Of a stretch of DNA of 38,545 nucleotides, positions 1 to 8,676 are shown piece after piece; the first letter of the stretch is position 1, and the number at the start of each line of letters is the position of its first letter. The notes under the pieces are model-generated. The model was not told the DNA's origin. It did no database searches and worked only from the letters and a program-made list of their open reading frames with translations. The stretch comes from Bacteroidota bacterium (GTDB taxonomy: Bacteria; Bacteroidota; Bacteroidia; AKYH767-A; OLB10), in the NCBI GenBank assembly GCA_947447155.1, contig CANFIN010000015.1:1-38545 (forward strand), in the 5' to 3' direction. The position numbers and the translations under genes are program-made.

Positions 1-90
1 GATGGAAAACCAATTTACAGAGAGGATGGAAAGGTGATGAAAAGCGAGTTGTATTTTTTGCCGGATATTGCAAATATTTTACTTAAGTAA
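1..90 (+). CDS. C-terminal fragment of an unidentified protein
   Basis: Frame 1 is open from the window edge to a TAA at 88-90 and encodes the last 29 residues of a protein (begins DGKPIYREDGK, ends IANILLK). The start lies outside the window. The fragment is too short to assign to a family. It is followed by a 134-base AT-rich spacer before the next gene and has no clear terminator. Confidence 0.5.
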   Translation, partial: DGKPIYREDGKVMKSELYFLPDIANILLK

Positions 91-224
91 TATGGCGTTG
101 TAAAAACCAACCGTTAAAATGAAATTAAAACGTAATTTTTAATATTTAAAAGTTTATTAGTAATTTAGAGCCTCTAAATACAGCCCCATTTTAATTGTAT
201 TAGGGTCGACAAAATTTATAACAA

Positions 225-797
225 ATGAAAAAAACACTATTTATTGCTTCACTATGTTTGATTACAACATTGGGTTATTCTCAAACAAAACCATCAGAAA
301 GTGCAGCTTCTAAACCAAAGGAGAATGTAATGCAGCCTGTTGTTGAAAAGAAAGCAGAAGTAAATGCCCCTGCAGATAAAAAAGCAAAACAAAACAAGAA
401 CAAAGCAAAGGCGGCAACACCAAAAACGGACCAGTTAAAAAAATCAAAAGGAATAGCTCTTCAGTTAATCCAATCGTTATTAAAATCAGATAGCAGATTA
501 ATTAGTAAGGAGGTCCTTGCCGATGCAACAAAAATGATTACAGAAAGTAGTGATAAAGAAGGTTTGTTTAATGTTTTTCGTATTGTAATGAAAGCTACTC
601 CTGATCAAGCATATAAATCATATAATGCAGAAGCTGGACGTCTAATGACTGGCGAGTTTGCTCAAGATGTTGATTATGCAGGATTCAATAGTTTAATAAT
701 GAAATGGGAAATGTTGTTAAATCCAGAATGTTTCGATGCTGCATGGAGCACCAACGAAGCCAAGTGGAAAAAAGATATTCAAGGAACAAGTAAATAA
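225..797 (+). CDS. Secreted Lys/Ala-rich hypothetical protein
   Basis: I do not recognise a family. The 190-residue product starts with a typical signal peptide (MKKTLFIASLCLITTLGYSQ, cleavage probably after the Ser near residue 19), so it is exported to the periplasm or beyond. Residues about 22-75 are a low-complexity, strongly basic linker rich in Lys, Ala, Pro and Asn. Residues about 75-190 look like a compact, mainly helical domain ending with several Trp residues (KWEM, AAWSTNEAKW). There is no lipobox and no T9SS sorting domain. It stands alone: a TAATTTAG element near 171-178 is one base from the phylum's -7 consensus, and a strong terminator follows. The basic linker could bind peptidoglycan, nucleic acid or acidic polysaccharide, but that is speculation. 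Confidence 0.75.
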   Translation: MKKTLFIASLCLITTLGYSQTKPSESAASKPKENVMQPVVEKKAEVNAPADKKAKQNKNKAKAATPKTDQLKKSKGIALQLIQSLLKSDSRLISKEVLADATKMITESSDKEGLFNVFRIVMKATPDQAYKSYNAEAGRLMTGEFAQDVDYAGFNSLIMKWEMLLNPECFDAAWSTNEAKWKKDIQGTSK

Positions 798-807
798 ATA
801 TAAAATG

Positions 808-837
808 AAAAACCCTGATGATGAGTCAGGGTTTTTT
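808..837 (+). terminator. Rho-independent terminator of the 225-797 gene
   Basis: AACCCTGA at 811-818 pairs with TCAGGGTT at 825-832 around a short loop, and a run of seven T follows. It ends the upstream secreted-protein gene just before the convergent tRNA. Confidence 0.85.
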
Positions 838-855
838 TATTGAGTTTTGAAATTG

Positions 856-927
856 TAGTCCCGAGCAGAATCGAACTGCTATCTAGAGTTTAGGAAACTC
901 CTATTCTATCCGTTGAACTACGGGACC
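856..927 (-). tRNA. tRNA-Arg (anticodon CCT)
   Basis: The reverse strand folds as a full cloverleaf. The acceptor stem GGTCCCG pairs with CGGGACT, with a G-U at the first pair. The D arm is GTTC...GAAT, the anticodon stem is GGAGT/ACTCT with loop TTCCTAA (anticodon CCT), and the T arm AGCAG-TTCGATT-CTGCT carries the TTCGA signature. It reads AGG codons as arginine. CCA is not encoded, so it must be added after transcription. It lies alone between two forward genes. Confidence 0.93.
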
Positions 928-1029
928 AATTAATAGGGTTGCAAATATAAAGATTAGTGACAGAAACTTTTAGAAAATACATGAATACCAAGGTTAATAC
1001 TCCCAATCAATATTTGTATTTTCGCATTA

Positions 1030-2406
1030 ATGGACAAAACCATCATTCGCCTTTCTGATCTGGCTAAAGAAATTACAGAAGTTTTTCGAAAGAATTTTTC
1101 GATGGAAAGGTATTGGGTTTCGGCGGAAATACTTGGATTAAAGATTAATAAGGGACATTGTTATTTACAGCTTGGCGAAAAAGATGATCGCAGCACCCAG
1201 CCTAAAGCTGAGTTTAAAGCAATGGTTTGGTCCAGTAACTTTTCGATACTTCATCATCGATTTGTTTCAGAAACAGGAAACGAGCTGCAAGAAAACATGG
1301 AAATTCTTTGTAAGGTGGAAGTACAATTTCATGAGCGATTTGGAATGAGCCTTATCGTTCATGATATCGATCCTGCATACACCTTGGGAAAAATTGCTAT
1401 CGAACGTAAAAAGACGGTGGATAAACTGAAACAAGAAGGGGTTTATTTTTTAAATAAGCAAAAAGAGCTTCCTTCCGTAATACAAAACGTTGCAGTGATA
1501 TCTTCCGCAGATGCAGATGGATTTAAGGATTTCACTACTAAACTTAACGAGAATAAATTTGGAATCGTTTTTCATACCAAACTTTTTCCTTCTTTAATGC
1601 AAGGAGATAATGCGCCTTCTGATATAATCTCCGCATTAAATAAAATAAAAAATCATTCATGTTATCCGTATTTACATGCGGTAGTTATTGTGAGAGGTGG
1701 CGGACAAACATCAAGTTTAAGTTGCTATAACGATTATATGTTAGCCTATGAGGTTGCTAACTTTTCTTTGCCTATACTTACGGGTATCGGACATACAGCA
1801 GACGTATCTGTAGTTGATGAAGTAGCAAATTTGAATTTAATTACCCCTACTGCGGTTGCCGATTTTATTACACAACACGCCAATTCATTTAAAGAGCATA
1901 TCGATTATCTACGCGATGGTATTCATGCGTATGCAAATCTATGTATTGAGTCGGAGGAAGAAACAGTGTCTGAATTAATGAATGCTGTTATTTCTAATGT
2001 AGAGGAAAAAATGCAAGATGAAAAATCTTTTTTTGATAATCTTGCACGAGTGATAAAGCAAACAGTAACAAAAGAAATTATAAGTCAGAAAAGTCATTTG
2101 CTATACTCCAAAGATAAAATGAGACTTTTTTCGGAAAGTATAATAGTTGCGCAGAAAAACAAAATAACCAACGATAAGAGCAGCTTGAAAAGCAAAGTTT
2201 ATCAAACCATAAAAAATCAAGAACAGTTTTTAATAAGTGCTCAACAAAAAAGTGCAATACTAGATCCATCAAATATTTTAAAAAGAGGATTTAGTTATTC
2301 GTTATATAATAATAAGCCCATTTTTGATCCGAATGAAGTACCTTTGGATTCAGAGATTGAAACAGTAGTATTTAAAGGAAGTTTTAAAAGTAAAAAAATA
2401 AAATAA
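1030..2406 (+). CDS. xseA: Exodeoxyribonuclease VII large subunit
   Basis: This is the catalytic subunit of exonuclease VII, which degrades single-stranded DNA from both ends into short oligonucleotides and acts in mismatch and damage repair. The 458-residue protein has the family's N-terminal OB-fold (about residues 5-112). The catalytic domain follows, with VVIVRGGGQTSSL at about 218-230, the GIGHTADVSVVDEVA block at 252-266 (family form GIGHExD...D..A) and TPTAVADF at 272-279. A long helical region (about 285-410) precedes the conserved C-terminal GFSYS element. Length is normal. xseB follows after 10 bases, so the two subunits are made together. A TATTTTCG element at 1017-1024, directly before the ATG, is a near match to the -7 box. 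Confidence 0.96.
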   Translation: MDKTIIRLSDLAKEITEVFRKNFSMERYWVSAEILGLKINKGHCYLQLGEKDDRSTQPKAEFKAMVWSSNFSILHHRFVSETGNELQENMEILCKVEVQFHERFGMSLIVHDIDPAYTLGKIAIERKKTVDKLKQEGVYFLNKQKELPSVIQNVAVISSADADGFKDFTTKLNENKFGIVFHTKLFPSLMQGDNAPSDIISALNKIKNHSCYPYLHAVVIVRGGGQTSSLSCYNDYMLAYEVANFSLPILTGIGHTADVSVVDEVANLNLITPTAVADFITQHANSFKEHIDYLRDGIHAYANLCIESEEETVSELMNAVISNVEEKMQDEKSFFDNLARVIKQTVTKEIISQKSHLLYSKDKMRLFSESIIVAQKNKITNDKSSLKSKVYQTIKNQEQFLISAQQKSAILDPSNILKRGFSYSLYNNKPIFDPNEVPLDSEIETVVFKGSFKSKKIK

Positions 2407-2416
2407 TAAAAAGATA

Positions 2417-2614
2417 ATGGCCGAAAAAATCAGTTATGATAAAGCAAAAGCAGAACTGGAAACAATACTGGAAGAGCTAGAAGGTGGCGAAGTTGGAATA
2501 GACCAGCTCGCAAAATTGGTAAAGCGTGCGAATGAATTAATAAAAATTTGTAAAGACAAATTAAAAGCAACCGATGAAGAAGTAAAAACAATTTTAGAAT
2601 CATTTGAAGATTAA
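2417..2614 (+). CDS. xseB: Exodeoxyribonuclease VII small subunit
   Basis: This 65-residue protein is the small helical subunit that binds the XseA coiled-coil region in multiple copies. The sequence fits the family well: an N-terminal YDKAKAELETILEELEGGE helix, a turn, then LAKLVKRANELIKICKDKL, with the hallmark pattern L..I...LE.GE..L. It starts 10 bases after xseA and ends two bases before the ATG of the lipoprotein gene, so all three genes are probably on one mRNA. Confidence 0.95.
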   Translation: MAEKISYDKAKAELETILEELEGGEVGIDQLAKLVKRANELIKICKDKLKATDEEVKTILESFED

Positions 2615-2616
2615 TT

Positions 2617-3057
2617 ATGAAAAACATTTTTCTGTATATTTTTTTTGTAGCCTTATTTGCATCTTGTAAAACAAGAAAGCAAGAGCCTTTTGGAAGAGCT
2701 ACTAAGCTTGAGGATAAAAAATGGATCCTTACAACTCTAAATAATAAAACGATTACTGAAACAGATAGCTTAAGAATGTTTGCAATGGAAATTTTTTCAG
2801 AAGACAACGCTCTTTATTTAAGCTGTGAATGCGATACTGCCTATGGAATTTATACAGCACACGATGATTTTGTTTTATTAAATGTGCTAGGTAGAACGGA
2901 TGTGCAATGTAATCCGCAACTATATGGCGAATTTGTTCAACAAGCCAAAAGCGCTAACCGTTACGAGATTAATAAGATCAAACTGAACGACGTAAAATCT
3001 GAGCAATTAATTCTTTTTACGGATGATAAAGAGCTTCTGCGATTTAATAAAAAATAA
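2617..3057 (+). CDS. META-domain-like (HslJ-type) lipoprotein
   Basis: The 146-residue product is a probable lipoprotein: the hydrophobic N-terminus ends in the lipobox LFASC, placing the lipidated Cys at residue 17. The mature part resembles the META/HslJ fold. It has an early KWILTTLNN strand, a central CDTAYGIYTAHDD segment where the family has its G.Y..... core, a Cys-containing VQCNPQLYGEF segment, and a final LILFTDDKELLRF strand, very like the LTL...G..LL.F ending of META domains. The family match is my reading of the pattern, not a search result. It starts two bases after the xseB stop, so it is likely translationally coupled, although no functional link with Exo VII is known. Confidence 0.7.
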   Translation: MKNIFLYIFFVALFASCKTRKQEPFGRATKLEDKKWILTTLNNKTITETDSLRMFAMEIFSEDNALYLSCECDTAYGIYTAHDDFVLLNVLGRTDVQCNPQLYGEFVQQAKSANRYEINKIKLNDVKSEQLILFTDDKELLRFNKK

Positions 3058-3286
3058 AACAGCTTGATTTAATTTTTTCTAAAAACAAAACTATTTGTTT
3101 TGTATGAACGACTATCAGCGCTTAATTAAATAATTATCACATGATTATTTTACTACAACTTTTGCTAAAGCAGAGTGCGAATTAAGCAGAATTGATAAAT
3201 GTCTTTTAAGGGCAATAATTTACATTTTAGAATAAAGCAAAACAATATTTTCCGAACTTTGTTCTAATATCAAATTTCTAATAGTC

Positions 3287-3757
3287 ATGTATCAAAACCT
3301 GATCGCCTTCTTCGCTACTTTTTTTATGATGGAATTTGTAGCGTGGTTCACACATAAATTTGTGATGCATGGGTTTTTATGGATACTACACAAAGACCAT
3401 CATCAAACAGAACCCGGAATATTTGAAAAGAATGATGCCTTCTTCCTGATTTTTGCTGTTCCAAGTATGATATTAATTATGTTAGGTAGTATGAATGGTA
3501 TTGATATTCGTATGTTTATCGGATTTGGTATCGCTGCTTACGGACTAGCATATTTTTTAGTTCACGATATTTTTATTCATCAAAGAATTGGACTTTTTAA
3601 GCGTTCTAACAATGTTTATTTAAGAGCGATTCGCAAGGCACACAAGGTTCATCATAAGTATTTGAATAAAGAACATGGTGAATGTTTTGGAATGTTACTA
3701 GTACCTTTCAAATATTTTTTAGAAGCGAAAAAGTCTGGTAATTTAATGGATCGTTAA
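3287..3757 (+). CDS. crtZ: Beta-carotene hydroxylase (CrtZ-type)
   Basis: This membrane di-iron hydroxylase of the fatty-acid hydroxylase superfamily adds 3-hydroxyl groups to the beta-ionone rings of carotenoids (beta-carotene to zeaxanthin). All four histidine clusters are visible: HKFVMH (His23, His28), HKDHH (His35, 38, 39), HDIFIH (His93, His98) and HKVHH (His119, 122, 123). Hydrophobic helices lie at about 5-22, 52-70 and 75-95. At 156 residues it has the normal CrtZ length. No other carotenoid gene (crtB, crtI, crtY) is in the window. It converges with the EamA transporter gene, sharing four bases. GAACTTTG at 3254-3261 is one base off the -7 consensus. Confidence 0.92.
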   Translation: MYQNLIAFFATFFMMEFVAWFTHKFVMHGFLWILHKDHHQTEPGIFEKNDAFFLIFAVPSMILIMLGSMNGIDIRMFIGFGIAAYGLAYFLVHDIFIHQRIGLFKRSNNVYLRAIRKAHKVHHKYLNKEHGECFGMLLVPFKYFLEAKKSGNLMDR

Positions 3758-4647
3758 TTTTCTTTTTGCCTTACCATCCCTCTATTAACTATAAAAACAC
3801 CAACTAAGGTTATGCCTATCGCTATTAGCGTTTTAGTGCTAATAGGTTCTTTTAATATTACTAATCCGAGCCATATTGCAACTATCGGATTGATATAAGC
3901 ATAAACAGAAACTATTGTAGCTGGTAATCTATCCATCGCATATACAAATAAACTGTATCCTATAATGGACCCCGCTATTACTAGATAAATTAATGCATAC
4001 CAGCCCGTAGGCTCAAAGTTAATTTTACGCCCTTCGCCCATCATCAGACCTAGAACGGTAGTAACAGAACCACATATCATCATTTGCAATCCTGCATTTA
4101 AAACAGAATTAATTTTTACCGGAAACTTTTTCATATAAACGGAACCTAATGACCCGTTAATTAGTCCTACTATCAAAAGTATAAAGCCAAGTAAATAAGC
4201 TCCATTACTTAATAAAAATAATTGCTCATAAAAAATAAACCATTGTCCAATAAAACCAACCAAAATACCAATAATTGATAAACTAGATATGCGCTCTTCT
4301 GGGTTCCATATCCTTGTGATTAAAACAATCCAAATTGGAAAGGAAGAATTAACCAATGCAGCCATGCCGCTTGTTACAGATTGCTCTGCTAATACTAAAA
4401 ATAAATTTCCTCCAACAAATATGAAAAGGCCTGTAACTATTATTCTTTTTAATTCTTCCAAGTTAGGCCAGACCACATCTTTTTTAAAGTAAAACCATAG
4501 TAATATTGCAAATCCAGATATAATATAACGGATACCTGAAAATAAAAATGGAGGGAAACTTTTTACTCCTATTCTAATAGCAAGATATGTTGTTCCCCAA
4601 AGAAAACACAAAGCTAATAATGCTAAATATGGATTACGGTTTTGCAA
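3754..4647 (-). CDS. EamA-family (DMT superfamily) transporter
   Basis: This 297-residue inner-membrane protein has about ten transmembrane helices in two EamA repeats (about residues 5-140 and 150-290). The first repeat starts with the characteristic ALCFLWGTTYLAIRIGV and the second contains GSIIGYSLFVYAMDRLPAT and a Y.NPIVA motif. Such proteins export metabolites such as amino acids or nucleosides; the substrate cannot be read from sequence. Its start is six bases after the stop of the ABC transporter gene, so the two form an operon. The 3' end overlaps the convergent crtZ by four bases, with no terminator between them. Confidence 0.9.
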   Translation of the reverse strand: MQNRNPYLALLALCFLWGTTYLAIRIGVKSFPPFLFSGIRYIISGFAILLWFYFKKDVVWPNLEELKRIIVTGLFIFVGGNLFLVLAEQSVTSGMAALVNSSFPIWIVLITRIWNPEERISSLSIIGILVGFIGQWFIFYEQLFLLSNGAYLLGFILLIVGLINGSLGSVYMKKFPVKINSVLNAGLQMMICGSVTTVLGLMMGEGRKINFEPTGWYALIYLVIAGSIIGYSLFVYAMDRLPATIVSVYAYINPIVAIWLGLVILKEPISTKTLIAIGITLVGVFIVNRGMVRQKEN

Positions 4648-4653
4648 AATGAA

Positions 4654-6480
4654 CTATGAAAAGGTTTGCAAATCAAACAAGCGTTTGTAATAACCGTTTT
4701 TGTCTAGCAGTTCCTGATGCGTTCCTCGCTCCACAATTTCCCCGCTTTGCATAACAATTATTTCATCAGCATGAACAATCGTTGATAATCGATGGGCAAT
4801 AACGAGCGTTGTTCTTTGTTTCATTAAGTTAATCAGCGCTTCCTGTACAAGACGTTCTGATTCGGTATCTAAAGCAGATGTAGCCTCATCAAGAATTAAA
4901 ATGGGTGGATTCTTTAATACAGCTCTGGCAATACTTAATCGTTGGCGCTGACCACCACTCAGCTTACCGCCCCTGTCTCCAATTGTAGTTTGGTACCCTT
5001 CGCTCATTGCAGAAATAAAATCGTTGGCGTTGGCAATTTTTGCTGCTGTAATTACTTCTTCTTCCGTTGCCCCCTCCATGCCGAAGGCAATATTGTTAAA
5101 TACAGTATCATTAAATAAAATAGACTCTTGGGTAACAATTCCCATTAGCCCCCTTAAGTCAGAAATGCGAAAATCTTTAATATTTATTTCATCAATAGTT
5201 ATACTGCCTTTATCAACATCATAATAACGGGGAAGCATATCCGCCAAAGTAGTTTTCCCACTACCTGATTGTCCAACTAATGCAACCGTTTTCCCTTTGG
5301 GAATTTCTAATGTGATATTTTTTAAAACTGATTTTCCATCTTCTTTAAGATAAGAAAAAGAAACATCGTTGAAAGAAATCTTATTAGAGAAAGGTTTTGC
5401 ATCTACAGGGTAAACAGGATTTTTAATCAGTACTTCTGCATCTAAAATTTTATAAATCCTTTCAGAAGACGCAAGTCCTTTTTGAATATTATACCAAGCA
5501 GTAGTTAAACTTTTTGCTGGAGTAATTACTTGTGAAAATATTGCAATGAAGGCGATGAATTCACTTGGCTCCAGAGAAGAATTACTTCCTAAAACCAATA
5601 TTCCACCAAAGTACATTACAACAGTCATAACGAGCGTGCCTAAAAACTCACTTACAGGGGAAGCCAAATCACGGCGGCGACCAATTTTATTCATCAACCC
5701 AAAGTGTTGGTTGTTGAGTGTACCAAACTTTTTAGAAGATAGTTTTTCCGCAGTAAAAGCATGAATAATTCGTAGTCCACTCAACGTTTCTTCCATGTTG
5801 CTTAAAAGCTCGCCCATTTTTTCCTGAGCCTGAAGCGATTTCTTTTTTAAACTTTTACCAATACGTCCAATGATTAATCCAGCAACAGGCAATAAAACTA
5901 AAACGAATGTTGTTAACTCGGAACTCATCGTAAACATGGTAATTAAAAAAACAATAATGTTTAGTGGTTCACGGAATGCCGCTTCTAAAGAATTCATAAT
6001 TCCCCACTCAACTTCCTGTACATCATTTGTCATTCGGGCCATTAAATCTCCCTTACGCTCATCGGTAAAGTAACCTATTGGCAGACTTAATATTTTATGA
6101 TAAACATCCCGTCTAATATCTCTTACAACACCATTGCGTATAGGCACCAAAAAATACATTCCTAAATAGCGAGTAAGATTTTTCAAGAAGAACATACTTA
6201 CTACCAACAAGCTGATTAACATTAAGGCCTTCAGTTGGCCATTTTCAATAATATAATTACCTAGGTAGTAATTGAAGTTGTTTAATAAACTTTTAGCACT
6301 AAAGGTCCATGGCATTAATGAGTAGTTCCTGTTCTGACTAAACAAAACATTCAAAAAAGGAATAATCATAGTAAGTGAAAACAAGGAAAAGAATACAGTC
6401 ATTAGGTTAAAAATAACGGACAAAAAAGCCAATCCTTTGTAAGGCTTAATGAATCGTAATAATCGAATGTAATTTTTCAC
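4654..6480 (-). CDS. ABC exporter, fused permease and ATPase (MsbA-like)
   Basis: This is a half-transporter of 608 residues that should act as a homodimer in the inner membrane. An ABC transmembrane domain with six helices (about residues 15-330) precedes the nucleotide-binding domain (about 365-605). The latter has Walker A GQSGSGKT at 403-410, signature LSGGQ at 507-511, Walker B ILILDE at 527-532 and the switch His in IAHRLS at about 563. The architecture is that of lipid A/phospholipid flippases such as MsbA, but drug or peptide exporters look alike. The start codon is GTG at 6478-6480. It heads a two-gene operon with the EamA gene. Confidence 0.92.
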   Translation of the reverse strand: MKNYIRLLRFIKPYKGLAFLSVIFNLMTVFFSLFSLTMIIPFLNVLFSQNRNYSLMPWTFSAKSLLNNFNYYLGNYIIENGQLKALMLISLLVVSMFFLKNLTRYLGMYFLVPIRNGVVRDIRRDVYHKILSLPIGYFTDERKGDLMARMTNDVQEVEWGIMNSLEAAFREPLNIIVFLITMFTMSSELTTFVLVLLPVAGLIIGRIGKSLKKKSLQAQEKMGELLSNMEETLSGLRIIHAFTAEKLSSKKFGTLNNQHFGLMNKIGRRRDLASPVSEFLGTLVMTVVMYFGGILVLGSNSSLEPSEFIAFIAIFSQVITPAKSLTTAWYNIQKGLASSERIYKILDAEVLIKNPVYPVDAKPFSNKISFNDVSFSYLKEDGKSVLKNITLEIPKGKTVALVGQSGSGKTTLADMLPRYYDVDKGSITIDEINIKDFRISDLRGLMGIVTQESILFNDTVFNNIAFGMEGATEEEVITAAKIANANDFISAMSEGYQTTIGDRGGKLSGGQRQRLSIARAVLKNPPILILDEATSALDTESERLVQEALINLMKQRTTLVIAHRLSTIVHADEIIVMQSGEIVERGTHQELLDKNGYYKRLFDLQTFS

Positions 6481-6577
6481 GGCTTAAAGATAGATAAGTT
6501 AATTTATTTGAACCCCAATACAAGGTATTATTCCTTATGTAATTTAATTATCTTCGTGGGCACAAAGTATATTTGAT

Positions 6578-7387
6578 ATGCAATACGATCCAATTAAAAG
6601 AAGCCTGGGAAATGTGTTTAACAAAACGCCCTTTTTAAGAAAGATATTTTATCGTTTATTGGATTTGTTACTCTTGCGCGCTTGGCATGTACATAAAGAA
6701 CTTAAACAATGGCAAAAAAATGCAAAGGCAGATCCACAAATTTTAGATGCAGGTGCAGGATACGGTCAACATTCTTATTGGCTTAATTCCCGTTTACCAA
6801 AGTCCACTATTCTGGCTATGGATGTGAAAGAAGAACAAGTGGAAGATTGTAATCAGTTTTTTCAGTCCATTGGCTCTGGCAACCAAGTGAAATTTATTGT
6901 TGGTGATTTAACACAATTCGAACATCCAAACAAATATGATTTAGCTATATCGGTTGATGTAATGGAACATATTCTTGAAGATGTTCAGGTATTTAAAAAT
7001 ATTTATGCTTCGCTTAAGCAAGGCGGTATGTTATTAATTTCTACTCCTAGTGATCAAGGTGGATCAGATGTTCATGGAGATGGCGAGGCATCATTCATTG
7101 AAGAGCATGTTCGTGACGGCTATAATATTAAAGAAATTGAAGACAAGCTCCTCTCGGCAGGTTTTTCAAAAGTAGAAGCAAGATATCAGTATGGTAACCC
7201 AGGCAAAATCAGTTGGCGCTTATCAATGAAGTATCCGATTTTAATGTTAGGCGTAACGAAATTATTTTTTGTTATTCTTCCCATTTATTATATTGTTACT
7301 TATCCTATCGCTTATTTACTAAATTGGTGTGATGTTGTTTTTCATCACAAAACAGGAACAGGGCTGATAGTGAAAGCTTGGAAATAG
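6578..7387 (+). CDS. Class I SAM-dependent methyltransferase with hydrophobic C-terminal region
   Basis: This 269-residue protein has a Rossmann methyltransferase core. Motif I DAGAGYG is at residues 57-63, the acidic residue that binds SAM ribose is in AMD (Asp82), and motif IV DLAISVDVMEH is at 121-131, followed by LKQGGMLLISTP. After about residue 210 comes a strongly hydrophobic stretch (LMLGVTKLFFVILPIYYIVT and on), suggesting one or two membrane-embedded helices. This favours a lipid or envelope glycan as substrate, though that is inference. The permease gene follows eight bases later. TATCTTCG at 6549-6556 is a near match to the -7 box. Confidence 0.85.
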   Translation: MQYDPIKRSLGNVFNKTPFLRKIFYRLLDLLLLRAWHVHKELKQWQKNAKADPQILDAGAGYGQHSYWLNSRLPKSTILAMDVKEEQVEDCNQFFQSIGSGNQVKFIVGDLTQFEHPNKYDLAISVDVMEHILEDVQVFKNIYASLKQGGMLLISTPSDQGGSDVHGDGEASFIEEHVRDGYNIKEIEDKLLSAGFSKVEARYQYGNPGKISWRLSMKYPILMLGVTKLFFVILPIYYIVTYPIAYLLNWCDVVFHHKTGTGLIVKAWK

Positions 7388-7395
7388 TATCACTT

Positions 7396-8640
7396 ATGAA
7401 ATTAGGGATTGCCTGGAAAATTGCTCGTCGTTATTTTGCTGCCAAGCGATCTCATCATCTCATTAATATAATTAGTAAGATTAGTGTTGCTGGCGTTTGC
7501 GTTGGTACAATGGGTCTTATAATCGTATTGTCTGTTTTTAATGGTTTCGGTAATCTGGTTTTAAGCATGTATGATAGCTTTGATCCGGATATAATTATTA
7601 CGCCTGTTCATGGAAAGACATTTATGCCAGAAGCAGCGAGCTTTAATAAAATTAAAGAGCTATCGGCAGTTAGCGTTACTACGTATGCGTTAGAGGAAAA
7701 TGTTTTACTTCGATATAAAGAAAGACAGTTTATTGCTACAATGAAAGGCGTGTCGGATACTTATTTTAAAAGTAGCGATTTGCAAAAAAAAATTATTGAT
7801 GGAACACCAGTTTTGAAGAATGGTGATTTAAACTATATGATTCCGGGCGCAGGTATTGCCTATTCATTAGGATTAAAATTGAACGATCCGGTATCAAGAA
7901 TTAATGTTTATTTACCAAAGAAAGGAATTGAGCCTTCTTCAGCTTTGTTAAATCCAGAAGAAGCATTTTCACAGCGGACTATAGCAGCATCTGCTGTGTT
8001 TTCAGTGCAACAGGATTTTGATAATAGATATGTAATTGTCCCAATAGATTTTATACGCGAGATGATGGGCGAAGAATCAAAAGTGTCATCTATCGAAATA
8101 AAAATAAAAAGCGGAACAGACCAACAAGAAGCAGCAGCACAACTACAAAAAATTGTCGGGACAGCCTTTAAGGTAAAGGATAGGTACCAGCAACATGATT
8201 TTTTGTACAAAATTCTTAAGTCGGAAAAGGCGGGCGTTTATCTAATTCTTGGATTTATTTTACTAATCGCAACTTTCAATGTCTTTGGTTCATTAACAAT
8301 GTTAATCATAGATAAAAAGAAAGATATTATTGCCTTGATTAATATGGGCGCTTCTGTAAATTTTATTAAGAAAATATTTTTTATTGAAGGGCTTTTGATT
8401 TCAATTTTTGGTGCAGGTACAGGAATGCTTTTAGGAGGTATAATATGTTTCATCCAACAATATTTTGAAATTATTAAGCTAGGAGATGCAGAAAGTTTTG
8501 TTACTAATAGTTATCCAGTAGCAATGCAAGCAAATGATTTTTTTATTGTTTCCTTGATCGTTTTATCGATTGGTAGTTGTGCTGCATTTATTACATCACG
8601 ACTAATTGTGAAACGGCAACTTGCCAACACTAACTTTTAA
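7396..8640 (+). CDS. LolC/LolE-type ABC transporter permease (FtsX/MacB family)
   Basis: This 414-residue inner-membrane permease belongs to the lipoprotein-releasing LolC/E group. A cytoplasmic N-terminal segment (AWKIARRYFAAKR) precedes TM1 (about 28-52, with the characteristic VFNGFGN just after). A large periplasmic domain (about 55-275) follows, then three C-terminal helices with the FtsX core (FILLIATFNVFGSL, then IALINMGAS and FFIEGLLISIFG). In this phylum one such protein often replaces the LolC/LolE pair. No LolD ATPase gene is adjacent. I start at the ATG at 7396; a TTG at 7378 would overlap the methyltransferase gene and add six residues of no family character. Confidence 0.9.
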   Translation: MKLGIAWKIARRYFAAKRSHHLINIISKISVAGVCVGTMGLIIVLSVFNGFGNLVLSMYDSFDPDIIITPVHGKTFMPEAASFNKIKELSAVSVTTYALEENVLLRYKERQFIATMKGVSDTYFKSSDLQKKIIDGTPVLKNGDLNYMIPGAGIAYSLGLKLNDPVSRINVYLPKKGIEPSSALLNPEEAFSQRTIAASAVFSVQQDFDNRYVIVPIDFIREMMGEESKVSSIEIKIKSGTDQQEAAAQLQKIVGTAFKVKDRYQQHDFLYKILKSEKAGVYLILGFILLIATFNVFGSLTMLIIDKKKDIIALINMGASVNFIKKIFFIEGLLISIFGAGTGMLLGGIICFIQQYFEIIKLGDAESFVTNSYPVAMQANDFFIVSLIVLSIGSCAAFITSRLIVKRQLANTNF

Positions 8641-8676
8641 TTCTATTTGCTTAATTTTATCACGAAGAGATTAATT

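Noticed and set aside
3085-3103. ACAAAAC-TATTT-GTTTTGT hairpin after the META lipoprotein gene
   Set aside because: AT-rich, low stability, no T-run in the right place. Too weak to call a terminator.
3128-3155. Imperfect palindrome around ATCACATGAT upstream of crtZ
   Set aside because: Short arms with mismatches in very AT-rich DNA. No matching regulator site that I can name.
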